Shown here: positions 1 through 8,818 of the stretch, piece after piece | How the letters are laid out: every line of letters begins with the position of its first letter | How positions within the stretch are numbered: the stretch's first letter is position 1 | From: JANOZM01 sp031429355 | Lineage (GTDB): Bacteria; Pseudomonadota; Gammaproteobacteria; Burkholderiales; Burkholderiaceae_E | Length of the DNA: 64,000 nucleotides | Assembly (NCBI GenBank): GCA_031429355.1 | Contig: JANOZM010000007.1 | Span: 224,907-288,906, forward strand | Reading direction: 5' to 3' | Position numbers and translations under genes: made by a program | The notes under the pieces: generated by a model | What the model was told of the DNA's origin: nothing | Seen by the model: only the letters and a program-made list of their open reading frames with translations | Databases searched by the model: none

Positions 1-635
1 AATGTGTGCTGTTTGATTTAGACGGCACAGTAGCCGACACAGCAACTGACCTATCAATGCCGGTAAACGAAATGCGCATTGAACGAGGCATGGAGCCCCT
101 TCCCCTATCAGAGTTACGCCCTTTTGCATCTACGGGCGCGCGCGGCCTGTTAAAAAAAGGGCTAGGCGTCACGCCCGCTGATGCTGATTTCGAAAGTATG
201 CGCGATGAATTTTTGCGCCGCTACGAATATGGAATGTGTAACCACACGCAATTATTCGACGGAATTGGCGAATTGCTCGATCAACTAGATCGGCGCCAGA
301 TTCGCTGGGGCATCGTCAGTAATAAAGTAGAAAAGTATGTTCGCCCAATTTGCGATCACTTAGGCATTGCTCAACGCAGCACTTGCATGATCGGTGGCGA
401 CACAACGGGTTATCCGAAACCGCACCCACGTCCCCTGTTGTTTGGAGCCGAGCTATCGGGTGTTGATCCGTTGGCTTGTATTTATTTAGGCGACGATCGT
501 CGTGACATCGAAGCAGCGCATGCTGCTGGAATGGGATCGATTGCTTGTGGATATGGCTATTGCGGCGACGAAGATCCGCCGAGCGCTTGGGGTGCAGACC
601 GTGTGGTCCACAACCCCAGAGAACTACTACTTTAA
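1..635 (+). CDS. HAD-family phosphatase, phosphoglycolate phosphatase-like (5' partial)
   Basis: The four HAD motifs are visible: DLDGT near the N-terminus (nucleophile Asp and acid/base Asp), a Ser in GIVSNK, the Lys in YPKPHP, and the acidic GDDRRD motif. An alpha-helical cap lies between motifs I and II, as in subfamily IA. The family (Gph and relatives such as MupP) removes phosphate from 2-phosphoglycolate or sugar phosphates in the cytosol. The frame is open to the window edge and family members carry a few residues before the first motif, so I treat the gene as missing its start; a GTG at base 6 is possible but would begin inside the first beta strand. Substrate is not decidable from sequence. 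Confidence 0.85.
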   Translation, partial: CVLFDLDGTVADTATDLSMPVNEMRIERGMEPLPLSELRPFASTGARGLLKKGLGVTPADADFESMRDEFLRRYEYGMCNHTQLFDGIGELLDQLDRRQIRWGIVSNKVEKYVRPICDHLGIAQRSTCMIGGDTTGYPKPHPRPLLFGAELSGVDPLACIYLGDDRRDIEAAHAAGMGSIACGYGYCGDEDPPSAWGADRVVHNPRELLL

Positions 636-647
636 AGACTAACTCGA

Positions 648-1184
648 CTAGCTACGCTCTTGAACTGGGCGCTTAGCGAGGATTCGCTGCAAAGTACGAC
701 GGTGCATTCCCAATGCACGCGCGGTAGCCGAAATATTGTTGTCTTGCTCGGCTAATACACGTTGAATATGCTCCCACTTCAAACGATCAGGGTTTAAAGG
801 GCGGGCTTCTATTACGGGCTCACCATTTTGTGGAATGGCTGACAAGCCCATTACACGCAACACATCATCAGCAGTCGCTGGTTTTGGCAGGTAGTTCTCA
901 GCACCGCGCTTAACCGCTTCAACGGCTGTCGCAATACTGGCGTAACCAGTCAACATTAAAATTCGTACATTAGGGCGCAAGGCCTTAAATTGCTGAATTA
1001 ATTGCAGGCCATTTTCGTTAGCCAAACGCAAATCTACAACAATGATGTCTATATCATTGGTAGCCAAAACCGAGGTTGCCTGAGCACCATTGGCTGCTAC
1101 TAAAGCCTCAAATCCCCGGCGGCCCAAAGAGCGCGCCATAACTGAGGTAAATACATCGTCGTCATCGACAAGAAGAAAACGCAT
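648..1184 (-). CDS. regA: Redox response regulator, RegA/ActR/PrrA family
   Basis: A receiver domain is followed by a Fis-type helix-turn-helix at the C-terminus. The acidic pocket (VDDDD), phosphoacceptor Asp51 in VVDLRL and conserved Lys in LPKPAT are all present. The last 30 residues (ISATARALGMHRRTLQR) are the near-invariant RegA DNA-recognition helix. I start at the second ATG because a GGAG lies just upstream of it; this gives 178 residues, the usual size. The RegB-type kinase gene lies 104 bp upstream on the same strand. The pair is expected to control energy metabolism genes in response to quinone or redox state. Confidence 0.93.
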   Translation of the reverse strand: MRFLLVDDDDVFTSVMARSLGRRGFEALVAANGAQATSVLATNDIDIIVVDLRLANENGLQLIQQFKALRPNVRILMLTGYASIATAVEAVKRGAENYLPKPATADDVLRVMGLSAIPQNGEPVIEARPLNPDRLKWEHIQRVLAEQDNNISATARALGMHRRTLQRILAKRPVQERS

Positions 1185-1288
1185 CGCAGTCTCCATTAAA
1201 ACGCTAGTTTAAGGCTTTTCTGCCCTCAATAATGGCAAAGGCCCTATTAATTTCATTAGGCCCGACCAATTACTCAAATAATCGCGGT

Positions 1289-2530
1289 TTAAACCAAAGG
1301 TAATTCGAAAACAGCAACAGTACCAGTGCCATCGGCCTCGGTTAGCACCAAACTGCCGGCAAAACGCTCGGTTGTTAAATGCCCCAACGAAAGGCCAAGA
1401 CCAAGGCCATTGGGCTTGGTCGAAACACCAAACGAACCCGCCAAATCCCGTTGAGCACTCGTCAAGCCTGGCCCATAGTCTCGGACCTCAACGCGCAAAT
1501 GATGATTGTTAATGTGCCATGTCATTTCAACCAAAGGTTCTTCGACTGGACGCGATGCATCGGCTGCGTTGTTTAGCAACCCAACAACTAGGTGAACGAC
1601 CGAGCGATCTGCCAATATTTGCAATTGGTCGTCTCGTGGTCCATCGGTTACACTAAATTTAACAGCTGGGCGTAACAATCGGAATTGAGAAACGGCCGCA
1701 TCAATAACGCGGGCAATCGGCTGCGGTTTGGCCGCTGCATCGGCACGGCTTAACTCTACCAATTCGCGAATGTAGTCGCGGCATAACCTTAATTGGTCAT
1801 CCATCAAATTAAGATCTGGGCCTAGCTCTTCGTCATTAGAATATTCGAATTTTAAGTCTGCGACGATATTAGCAACAGTCGACAAAGGCGTATTTAGCTC
1901 GTGGGCAACGCTGGCGGCTTGGCTCGCAAGCGCCACCACTGATTCGTTACGCATTGCCCGATCACGCAGTTCTTGCATGGCACGGGCCTGTTTGCGACTT
2001 CGCCCAGCGATAGCCACTAGGAAAATAGTTAACAGCGCAAGACACAGCGCAAACGAAGTCCAAGTACCAAGGCGATGCAAATTAGACTCCGGATCGGCGA
2101 TGCCCGTTGGTAACGGCAAGTGAAAGAAAATGGTTAAGGTGGCGCAAGCCAAAGTAACCCCGGCTACTGCTACAACCCATGAAATAGGCAAAGCCACGGA
2201 CGCCAACGCCATCGGTACTAAGTGCAAAGGGAAATACGGATTTGCAGCACCACCGGTCAGAGCCATCAAATAACTGAGTACACCAACATCGGTCATCATT
2301 TGAATAAAGACTTCACCAACAGTGATCGGTCGCGCAAAGCGCAAGCGCAGCCATGAGGCGACATTAAACGCGCCTAGCACTGTGACACCTAACAACAGGT
2401 GCATGATGGGCAAATTCAACTTAAAAACAGCCGACGCTAAATAAATCGCGGCCAGCTGACCGGCAACAGCAATCCACCGTAATTGATACAAGGACTGAAA
2501 CACATCGCGAGGGGAAGCAAATGCAAACAT
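1289..2530 (-). CDS. regB: Redox-sensing histidine kinase, RegB/PrrB/ActS family
   Basis: This membrane kinase has about six N-terminal transmembrane segments, then DHp and HATPase domains. The ubiquinone-binding signature GGAANPYF lies at residues 93-100, the H-box ASVAHELNTPL has the phosphorylated His210, and Cys250 in LRLCRDYIREL matches the redox-active cysteine of RegB. The ATP lid (DYGPGL, GLGLGLSLGH) is complete. At 413 residues it is slightly shorter than the rhodobacterial protein. It lies directly upstream of the cognate regulator on the same strand. All sensing residues known from the family are kept, so quinone and thiol sensing is a reasonable inference. Confidence 0.92.
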   Translation of the reverse strand: MFAFASPRDVFQSLYQLRWIAVAGQLAAIYLASAVFKLNLPIMHLLLGVTVLGAFNVASWLRLRFARPITVGEVFIQMMTDVGVLSYLMALTGGAANPYFPLHLVPMALASVALPISWVVAVAGVTLACATLTIFFHLPLPTGIADPESNLHRLGTWTSFALCLALLTIFLVAIAGRSRKQARAMQELRDRAMRNESVVALASQAASVAHELNTPLSTVANIVADLKFEYSNDEELGPDLNLMDDQLRLCRDYIRELVELSRADAAAKPQPIARVIDAAVSQFRLLRPAVKFSVTDGPRDDQLQILADRSVVHLVVGLLNNAADASRPVEEPLVEMTWHINNHHLRVEVRDYGPGLTSAQRDLAGSFGVSTKPNGLGLGLSLGHLTTERFAGSLVLTEADGTGTVAVFELPLV

Positions 2531-2544
2531 GGGCTACCGATTAA

Positions 2545-2601
2545 TATAAAAAGAGAAAAGGCGGCCAAGCGAAATAATCAATTTTTCACCTTGCCGCCTT
2601 T
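2545..2601 (-). terminator. Putative intrinsic terminator of the dipeptide-binding protein gene
   Basis: On the minus strand the 9-base arms AAAGGCGGC and GCCGCCTTT (2593-2601 and 2557-2565) are followed by TCTCTTTTT. The loop is long (27 bases), so strength is uncertain. It lies just after the stop codon at 2650. Confidence 0.5.
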
Positions 2602-2649
2602 GTAGGGTTAATTAATTAGCCGAGGCCAACTAATCTTTCCGGTTATTAC

Positions 2650-4260
2650 TTAGTCAATATTTACTAACCAGCTACGCATGTAGTTATCTGCCTGATGAAC
2701 CAAACGCACGTTACCGCGTGTAGCCCAAGGAATCACTTGGCGATGAAGTGGAATATGACGAATTTCGGCGTTATGCAACATGATGGCTTCGCGTAGTAAA
2801 CCACGACGCTTTGTGGCATCGCCTTCAACTGCAGCCGCATCAATAATTGCATCTAACTTAGGATCGCTGTAACGACCGTAGTTGTACGCGCCTTTTTTGG
2901 TTTTCTCGTCAGGCGAGTGATAAATTGGATCCAATGTTGTTTGCGGATCGATCACGGCACCACCCCAACCTAGCATGTAAAAGCTAGTGTCGCCTTTTTC
3001 TAGACGTGGGAAATAAGTAGCGCGTGGCTCGGTTACCAATTTCACTTTAATGTTCACACGCGCCAACATCGCTACAATTGCCTGACAAATTTCTTCGTCA
3101 TTAATGTAACGGTTGTTTGGGCAGTTCATGCCAACACCAAAACCTTGTGGGTAGCCTGCTTCAGTTAACAATTTTCTGGAAGCTTCTGCATCAAAAGGTA
3201 GACGCTTATCTGCATCTGGAGCTGATTCGCAACCGCCGGGTGATGTGGTTAAGCAGCCCGTTGGGAAAGCTTGGCCACGCATTAGCGAACGCTTGATGGT
3301 CTCAATATCAATCGCTTGATAAAACGCTTGGCGAACACGCTTGTCTTTAAACGGATTTTTGCCTTTTACATCCGAATACAACAACTCATCGCGGTTTTGA
3401 TCCATCCCTAAAAACACCACGCGGTTTTCCATGCCGTTCCAAACTTTAACGCTAGCGGTAGTGCCTAAGCGTTGTACGTCTTGCGGAGCCGGGTCATGCA
3501 ACACGTCGATTTCGCCCGACAATAAAGCAGCAGTACGCGTTGCGTCTTGCTTGATGGGAGTTAAGATAACTTCAGATACGTTACTCTTAATGTTGGCGGC
3601 ATTCCAATAATTGGGGTTGCGTACCATCACAGTTTTAACATCGGGCTCACGGGTTTTTAGCATGAAAATGCCGGTACCGTTAGCGTTACGTGCCGCAAAT
3701 GTTTCTTCTTTGTTTTTAAAGTCTAAGGGCTTTTCGACCTTGTTCTTTACCGCCCAAGCCTTGTTCATAATGAAAATAGTTTCAATATGCTCAAGGAAAA
3801 TTGGGTTTACTTTTTCGAGTTTAAATTCAACTGTGAAGTCGTCAATTTTGGTGGCTTTACCGACCGCCCGAGCGTACTGCGCAATTTGCGAAGTAGGCAT
3901 TGCCGCGCGCTCGATTGAGAACACAACGTCATCGGCTGTAAATGCGGCGCCGTCATGAAACTTTACGCCTTTGCGTAAAAAGAAACGCCAAGTTATGGCG
4001 TCGACTTGCTGATAGCGCTCGGCCAAGCCCTGCGTAACAATCGCTAGCTTTTCGTCACGACTAACCAAACGCTCGTACATGTGTTGGTTAACGTTATTGG
4101 TAACGCCTTCATTTTGCGAATAGGGGTCCATGGTCTGTGCATCACCTTGGTTTGCCCAACGCAGCGGCTTGGCGTTAACCGCACCCGCAGCAACTGTGGC
4201 TGCAATTGCAGCTACTAAAATAGCGGCTGAAAAATTTTTACGTCCATGCGAATTTCGCAT
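2650..4260 (-). CDS. ABC transporter periplasmic binding protein, dipeptide/oligopeptide (SBP_bac_5) family
   Basis: An exported solute-binding protein of the DppA/OppA type. The N-terminus has a basic stretch, a hydrophobic core (AAILVAAIAATVAAGAV) and a cleavage site after NAKP. The mature part starts with the typical LRWANQGDAQTMDPYS and continues with the family features (VTNNVNQHMYERL, FHDGAAFTADDVVFSIERA). I place the start at 4260 because GGGAGG lies six bases upstream; the frame stays open 17 codons further up without support. Length of 536 residues is normal. No permease or ATPase genes adjoin it, so it must use components encoded elsewhere. Peptides or another bulky solute are the likely ligands. 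Confidence 0.88.
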   Translation of the reverse strand: MRNSHGRKNFSAAILVAAIAATVAAGAVNAKPLRWANQGDAQTMDPYSQNEGVTNNVNQHMYERLVSRDEKLAIVTQGLAERYQQVDAITWRFFLRKGVKFHDGAAFTADDVVFSIERAAMPTSQIAQYARAVGKATKIDDFTVEFKLEKVNPIFLEHIETIFIMNKAWAVKNKVEKPLDFKNKEETFAARNANGTGIFMLKTREPDVKTVMVRNPNYWNAANIKSNVSEVILTPIKQDATRTAALLSGEIDVLHDPAPQDVQRLGTTASVKVWNGMENRVVFLGMDQNRDELLYSDVKGKNPFKDKRVRQAFYQAIDIETIKRSLMRGQAFPTGCLTTSPGGCESAPDADKRLPFDAEASRKLLTEAGYPQGFGVGMNCPNNRYINDEEICQAIVAMLARVNIKVKLVTEPRATYFPRLEKGDTSFYMLGWGGAVIDPQTTLDPIYHSPDEKTKKGAYNYGRYSDPKLDAIIDAAAVEGDATKRRGLLREAIMLHNAEIRHIPLHRQVIPWATRGNVRLVHQADNYMRSWLVNID

Positions 4261-4352
4261 ACAGTCCTCCCGAAAAAATGACTTAGCCCAAAAGATTACC
4301 TGAAATTTCAAGGTTTTTCAGGCTGGGGCCTATTTTTATCGGGAAAGACCAG

Positions 4353-5090
4353 TTACTTAGGGGTCGGCAGCTGAAATTTGACGACTTGCTTACCAGTTAA
4401 CTTGTAGCCCGCGGTCCCCCAAGGACTTTCGGTACGCTCAATACTTAGGGTGCCCGAAACTGTTACTGCATCCATTGTTACGCCCCCTTTAAAAGGTTTA
4501 TCGGGGATAACATGCAGCACCATATTTGACGGCGGCGGCGGCGTATGAATGCAAGCACCAAAATAAGGTACTAGCAAAAAGTCGTGCACTTCGTCTTTTA
4601 CTTTAGTAAGCGGAATAATAAAGCCGCTAATTCGTACTGATTGTCCAGCTAATTCGGGAACTACAGGGGCTTGGTTACGTGACTCGGTTAGTTTGGTTAA
4701 AGCCTCCATTGCTTTAGGGTCAGAGTCTTTTAAAGTCGCAAAATTTAAATCCCGAATCGCAGCAAAAGGATCCCAATCTTTAGGCGAAAGCTCCTCCCAC
4801 TTTATTTCACGCGGAGTACTACTTGCTGCGCCTAGTTTAGCTGCGCTGGGTTTTGCTGGATCTGATTTTGCTAAATCTGATTTTGCTGGATCCGATTTTG
4901 CTGAATCTGATTTTGTGGCGTTTGATTTTGTAGCGTCGGATTTTGCTGCGCCGGCCTTTGGCAAGTTAGCGGCTGGCTTATCTAAGCGATCGCCGACTTT
5001 ATACTCTTGCGCATAGCTAAAGCCGACATGGTGCGACTGAGTTATCAAAAGTGCAGCACCTAAAACGCCAATCGTTAAAAATTTACTCAT
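4353..5090 (-). CDS. Secreted DUF3299 protein with pentapeptide-repeat linker
   Basis: A signal peptide (residues 1-28) is followed by a Lys/Ser/Asp/Ala-rich linker of about seven KSDxA units, then a DUF3299 domain with the marker FLLVPYFGACIHTPPPP and a final OB-like region. The Cys and His in ACIHTPPPP are candidate metal ligands (my inference). Start chosen at the ATG preceded by GAAGGA. Members of this family often lie next to ABC exporter genes and DUF2796 proteins, as here (permease, ATPase and ZrgA-like genes just upstream on the same strand), and such loci have been tied to zinc uptake in Vibrio. The role here is inferred only from that context. Confidence 0.8.
   Translation of the reverse strand: MSKFLTIGVLGAALLITQSHHVGFSYAQEYKVGDRLDKPAANLPKAGAAKSDATKSNATKSDSAKSDPAKSDLAKSDPAKPSAAKLGAASSTPREIKWEELSPKDWDPFAAIRDLNFATLKDSDPKAMEALTKLTESRNQAPVVPELAGQSVRISGFIIPLTKVKDEVHDFLLVPYFGACIHTPPPPSNMVLHVIPDKPFKGGVTMDAVTVSGTLSIERTESPWGTAGYKLTGKQVVKFQLPTPK
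4850..4950. repeat. 15-bp tandem repeat inside the DUF3299 gene
   Basis: Roughly seven degenerate copies of a 15-base unit (GATTTTGCTGGATCT and variants) lie in tandem. On the minus strand each codes for KSDPA-like pentapeptides and the repeat is in frame, so copy-number change would lengthen or shorten the linker without breaking the protein. Confidence 0.85.
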
Positions 5091-5120
5091 AATTCCTTCA
5101 TGCAAAATTTGTTTGGTCGT

Positions 5121-6410
5121 TTAAGTGTTTTGAACCAATAGCCCGTCGCTAAGGGACTGTCGATAGGCTTGAATCGCCGGAATCAAACTAGTTACCAAAC
5201 CAGCGCCAATCAAAACAGCCAACCATTGCCATTCTGTTGCACTTGGTATTGTTAACAGGCCCTGCCCTGACATTGCTCCCAAACCAAAACCAAACTGGGA
5301 TACAAGCCAAGGCGAAACAACCAAACCAATTAACGCCAAGGCAATCAAACCAATTAGGCAACCCACCAAAGTTACCAGAAAACCTTCGAACAATAACAAC
5401 CATAAAATATGCATCGGTGTAGCACCGACGGCACGCAACACAGCTAACTCGCGACGCCGTTGCGCCAAACTGGTGAGCATTACAGCCATTAAGCCAAACA
5501 ACGACACTAGGCCAACCAAGGCCGCCATGGCAAACATCGCATTCTCGGCAACACCAACCATTTGCCAAAGTTGATCCAGCGCTACACCGGGCAATACGGC
5601 CATTAACGGTTCGTCTTTAATTGACCCAATATAACGCTGAGCCTCAAACACTGCAGTTTTGCTTTTTAAGCCAACATACAAAGCAGTGATTGATTTTGGC
5701 GTGAGGTCAAACTTGCTAACAAACTGCGCAGGGATGGCCGCGCTAGCACCCGGAATGCCACTTTCCCACCCTAAATGAATTGCCGAAATTGCTCGCAACG
5801 AAATATGCACAGTACGATCAACTGGTGTTCCGGTTTTAAAAAGTACGCCAACAACTTTAAACGGCTTGTCGGAATGGGTTTGCCCGAGGGTTTCACCGCT
5901 GCCATGCGATAGGGAAATGCTGTCACCTAATTTTAGCGCCTGATGTTGCGCTACATCGGAACCCAAAACAACATCGAACAATTCTGTAAACCATACCCCT
6001 GTTTGTACTTTTAATGCCTGCCGGTTGCCGTATTGATAGTGCTTTAAATAATTATCGTCGGTACCAACAACAGCAAAGCCACGGTAAGAGTCTCCTAACG
6101 AAATGGGAATTGTCCACGCAACAGCGGGGTGTTGACTAAGTGTTTGAGCAACAGGCCATCCCAAGTTGGCCGTTGCATCGCCAAGGCGAAATACGCTATA
6201 CAAAACCAACTGCGTCGCACTAGAACGAGGGCCCACAATAAGGTCGGTACCTGAGACTGCTTGCGAAAAATTTTCACGTGCGTTGTTGCGTAAGCGTTCA
6301 ATACCCAAGACACTAATTGTCGTTAGAGCAATGGCAAGTACTAACCAAACTAAGGTCGAACGACGCGCCCAAGCGCTTTTGCACGCAAGCCTAAACAATG
6401 AATTACTCAT
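5121..6410 (-). CDS. ABC transporter permease, FtsX/MacB-like
   Basis: Topology is one N-terminal transmembrane helix (about residues 19-39), a large periplasmic domain of the MacB_PCD kind, and three C-terminal helices (about 290-420) with the RRRELAVLRAVGATP coupling segment typical of FtsX permeases. Its start overlaps the end of the ATPase gene by four bases (ATGA), which implies translational coupling. Together they form a MacB/LolCD-type complex that works on periplasmic or envelope substrates rather than a classical importer. Position between a DUF2796 and a DUF3299 gene points to the Zrg-type zinc-related system; I infer this from context alone. Confidence 0.88.
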   Translation of the reverse strand: MSNSLFRLACKSAWARRSTLVWLVLAIALTTISVLGIERLRNNARENFSQAVSGTDLIVGPRSSATQLVLYSVFRLGDATANLGWPVAQTLSQHPAVAWTIPISLGDSYRGFAVVGTDDNYLKHYQYGNRQALKVQTGVWFTELFDVVLGSDVAQHQALKLGDSISLSHGSGETLGQTHSDKPFKVVGVLFKTGTPVDRTVHISLRAISAIHLGWESGIPGASAAIPAQFVSKFDLTPKSITALYVGLKSKTAVFEAQRYIGSIKDEPLMAVLPGVALDQLWQMVGVAENAMFAMAALVGLVSLFGLMAVMLTSLAQRRRELAVLRAVGATPMHILWLLLFEGFLVTLVGCLIGLIALALIGLVVSPWLVSQFGFGLGAMSGQGLLTIPSATEWQWLAVLIGAGLVTSLIPAIQAYRQSLSDGLLVQNT

Positions 6411-7108
6411 GCTGAACTATGCACCGAAAGAGCTTGGATTTTATTTAGCGCTGATAACTGCACCGACCGCGAAAAATGCATGGCTAAACGCTCATCATGA
6501 CTCACAAAAACAATGGCCGTATTTTGTTTGCGGGCCAGTGCCATTAATTGCTCTATGAATTGCATTTGGTTCGCATGGTCTAACGCCGAAGTCGGCTCGT
6601 CTGCCAAGATTAGCTCGGGCTTACCAATCATGGCACGCACCGCAGCCACCCTTTGTTGCTGCCCTACTGACAACAGCCGCGCTGGCTTAGTGTGTAAATC
6701 GGCGTGAACTCCAAGACTGACTAGCAACGACCGCGCCGCTTCCTTTGAATTTACTGTTGAAGAAAGTGATTTTTTTTCGCGTAAAAACTGCAGTGGCAAA
6801 CATACATTTTCAATTGCGTTTAAATAAGGAATTAAATTAAATTGCTGAAAAATCAAGCCAATATGGGTCGCCCGAAACTGGTCACGCTGTGGGCCGCTAA
6901 GTAGGCGCCATTCTTGACCTAAAATTTTAACCGAGCCCCGATAGTTGGACTGCACTCCAGCAAGCAGCGATAACAAGGTACTTTTACCGGCACCGCTTGC
7001 CCCTTGCAAAAATACATGCTCGCCCGCTTTAACTGACCAGTGTTCTATCGATAAAGTTGGCTGGGAATCTTTAGGCCAGCTAAATTCCAATTGATTTAGT
7101 TCAATCAT
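6407..7108 (-). CDS. ABC transporter ATP-binding protein, LolD/MacB-like
   Basis: A 233-residue ATPase with Walker A GASGAGKSTLL, Q-loop FQQFNLIPYLNAIENV, signature LSVGQQQRV (the second Gly-position of the usual LSGGQ is Val), Walker B LILADEPTSALD and H-loop VSHDE. These features match LolD/MacB/FtsE-type ATPases that energise FtsX-like permeases. The permease gene begins within its stop codon. The signature LSVGQ is tolerated in LolD relatives, so activity is expected. Confidence 0.9.
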   Translation of the reverse strand: MIELNQLEFSWPKDSQPTLSIEHWSVKAGEHVFLQGASGAGKSTLLSLLAGVQSNYRGSVKILGQEWRLLSGPQRDQFRATHIGLIFQQFNLIPYLNAIENVCLPLQFLREKKSLSSTVNSKEAARSLLVSLGVHADLHTKPARLLSVGQQQRVAAVRAMIGKPELILADEPTSALDHANQMQFIEQLMALARKQNTAIVFVSHDERLAMHFSRSVQLSALNKIQALSVHSSA

Positions 7109-7157
7109 ATTTACTTCAGTTTATTTGCTTGATCAAATTGGCTCAGGCTTTTGCGAT

Positions 7158-7697
7158 TCAATACTTCACCGTTCGCGCGGAAGACGTCAGTCGAACTGAT
7201 TTTTGCTTCTTAGCGCCGACAAACTGCACCTGAATCACTTTGATTGACTTAAAAGCATCAAACACATTAACCACAACCGAACTCAGTTTAGTAGGGTTTG
7301 CGCAATCGAGGTTATAGCTAACTTCTACGTCGGAATGATCAGAAGCCTTTGCTGCAACACCCGTGGAAGCAACTAAGTTAGGCGCAACCAAGCCGGTTTC
7401 TTTAAACACACAGGAAGCCTCCGCATTAATCACAAACAGTTTGTTACCTGCCTTTAGAGTTTCGAGTGCTGCTTTTGCCTTAGCTAATTCAGACTCGCCT
7501 TTGGGGGCACGTTCGAAACCAATAATGCTGTCTTGAGGCGTTTGCAATACTAGGACCATTTTATTGTTATCGATTGCCAAGCGAATTTCGGCCTTACCGT
7601 GTTCGTGCGCAGAATGGGCGTAAAGCGTTGCGACCGGAGCCGCCAGTCCTAACGCACACAATCCAATTAAAAAAGCTCGAAAAAAACTACTCGACAT
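7158..7697 (-). CDS. ZrgA-like DUF2796 periplasmic protein
   Basis: The mature N-terminus carries the DUF2796 hallmark AHSAHEHGKAEIRLAI, followed by TPQDSIIGFERAP and a C-terminal beta-rich half. A signal peptide (residues 1-27) exports it. AAAGGG precedes the ATG. DUF2796 proteins such as ZrgA of Vibrio cholerae are zinc-responsive periplasmic proteins with a His-rich stretch; here only the HSAHEH cluster and a DHSD motif remain, so zinc capacity looks low. First gene of the minus-strand set zrgA-like, ATPase, permease, DUF3299. I saw no clear Zur box upstream. Confidence 0.82.
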   Translation of the reverse strand: MSSSFFRAFLIGLCALGLAAPVATLYAHSAHEHGKAEIRLAIDNNKMVLVLQTPQDSIIGFERAPKGESELAKAKAALETLKAGNKLFVINAEASCVFKETGLVAPNLVASTGVAAKASDHSDVEVSYNLDCANPTKLSSVVVNVFDAFKSIKVIQVQFVGAKKQKSVRLTSSARTVKY

Positions 7698-7912
7698 AAC
7701 AGTACCCTTTGGTCAGAACAATGGTTAAAAAGCTACACAAGAAAAAGTAAGTCTTTGAAGGACCCTAATCTTTACCGGAATTATCCCCTATGACCGGAAC
7801 AACCGTGCAAAACACATAAAAATACCTAAACCCAGCAAGCCTTTCGTGCTGGCTGGACAATTTCGCTTTGAACGAATACGATGCGAATTCCAACTTTATG
7901 GGGAGTGCACAA

Positions 7913-8227
7913 ATGGCAACTGATTACAAAGCAGACGTCGCAAAATACACCGCAAACGTAAATGAAGCGGCAATTGCAACAATCGTGAAGTACTGTGGAA
8001 TTGCATTGCGCAACAAAGATTCATCCTTAGTTTCTTCAACTGACCCGGCTGAGCTCGAACGTGTACGCGTTGGTTTCGCCACTAAAAAGTTGGCTTTAAC
8101 CGACGCACAATGGGCATCAGGCAGCAAAACCGTCATCGAAAAGATGAAGGCCGACAAAACTAAAGAGCGCGTGACCTTTTATTACTTGTTGGCTGAAGCT
8201 ACAGGTACAATGGGCAAGTTGGCGTAA
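7913..8227 (+). CDS. DUF2853 family protein
   Basis: About 104 residues, starting MATDYKADVAKY. The order of conserved pieces (IVKYCGIALRNKDSSLV, then SGSKTVIEKMKADKTKERVTFYYLLAE) matches the DUF2853 family of small soluble, mostly alpha-helical bacterial proteins of unknown function. I choose the ATG at 7913 because GGGGAG lies 7 bases upstream; two earlier in-frame ATGs lack such a site. It lies 42 bp ahead of the tmRNA gene. No functional claim can be made. Confidence 0.78.
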   Translation: MATDYKADVAKYTANVNEAAIATIVKYCGIALRNKDSSLVSSTDPAELERVRVGFATKKLALTDAQWASGSKTVIEKMKADKTKERVTFYYLLAEATGTMGKLA

Positions 8228-8269
8228 GTCGTTGTATTCGATTTAAGTTGATGTAGTGCTGTAAACACA

Positions 8270-8640
8270 GGGGCCGACTTGGTTTCGACGTGGGTTGCAA
8301 AGCATAGTAGGGCATACCGAGGGTTCTAACTTCCTCGTAAATCCGTTAGAAAATTTTAAACGCTAACGATACAACGTTCGCTCAAGCAGCTTAATCGCTG
8401 ACTTGCGTCACAGCAGCTTGCCGGTGGGCTGCGTTGGGGTAAAAGCCAACAGTGACGTCATTCACACTGGATCGAGGCTCGTTGGGTTGCTTAACGAGAC
8501 TTTAAATCCAAGGCAACTGGTTTTGCTGTCAGCCTGTGCATGGGCGGACGCACGACAAGACTCAAGTTCATTGCACTAAGTATGTAGATCTCTATGTGGA
8601 GGATTTGCGGACGGGGGTTCAATTCCCCCCGGCTCCACCA
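8270..8640 (+). ncRNA. ssrA: tmRNA (transfer-messenger RNA)
   Basis: The 371-base gene begins GGGGCCGACTTGG and ends CGGCTCCACCA, so the tRNA-like acceptor stem (GGGGCCG with CGGCTCC) closes and CCA is encoded. The T-arm GGGTTCAATTCCC and the usual 5' tRNA-like segment are present. The tag frame runs from 8362 to 8394: GCT AAC GAT ACA ACG TTC GCT CAA GCA GCT TAA, giving ANDTTFAQAA with the C-terminal AA degron. It rescues stalled ribosomes with SmpB and marks the products for ClpXP. Spurious protein reading frames over this region are artefacts of the RNA gene. Confidence 0.97.
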
Positions 8641-8650
8641 AAAGTAAACA

Positions 8651-8680
8651 GGCCCCTTGCGGGCCTTTTTGCTTTTTGGG
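8651..8680 (+). terminator. Intrinsic terminator of ssrA
   Basis: Stem AGGCCC / GGGCCT (8651-8656 and 8662-8667) with loop CTTGC and a T-rich tail TTTTTGCTTTTT. Confidence 0.88.
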
Positions 8681-8818
8681 GGAGTTGGGGGGAATTGAAC
8701 CCCCGGGACGGGCGGGTGAGCGGGGAATTCGAGCCGCATGCGGCGAGCCCACGAACGGCTTTGCGCGTATTAGCGCAAAGACTGGGAAATTCCCCCCGGC
8801 TCCACCAAAAAGTAAAAT

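Noticed and set aside
5188..5568. 126-codon frame on the minus strand inside the FtsX-like permease gene.
   Set aside because: Same-strand out-of-frame shadow of the permease; composition is Trp/Cys-rich and not protein-like.
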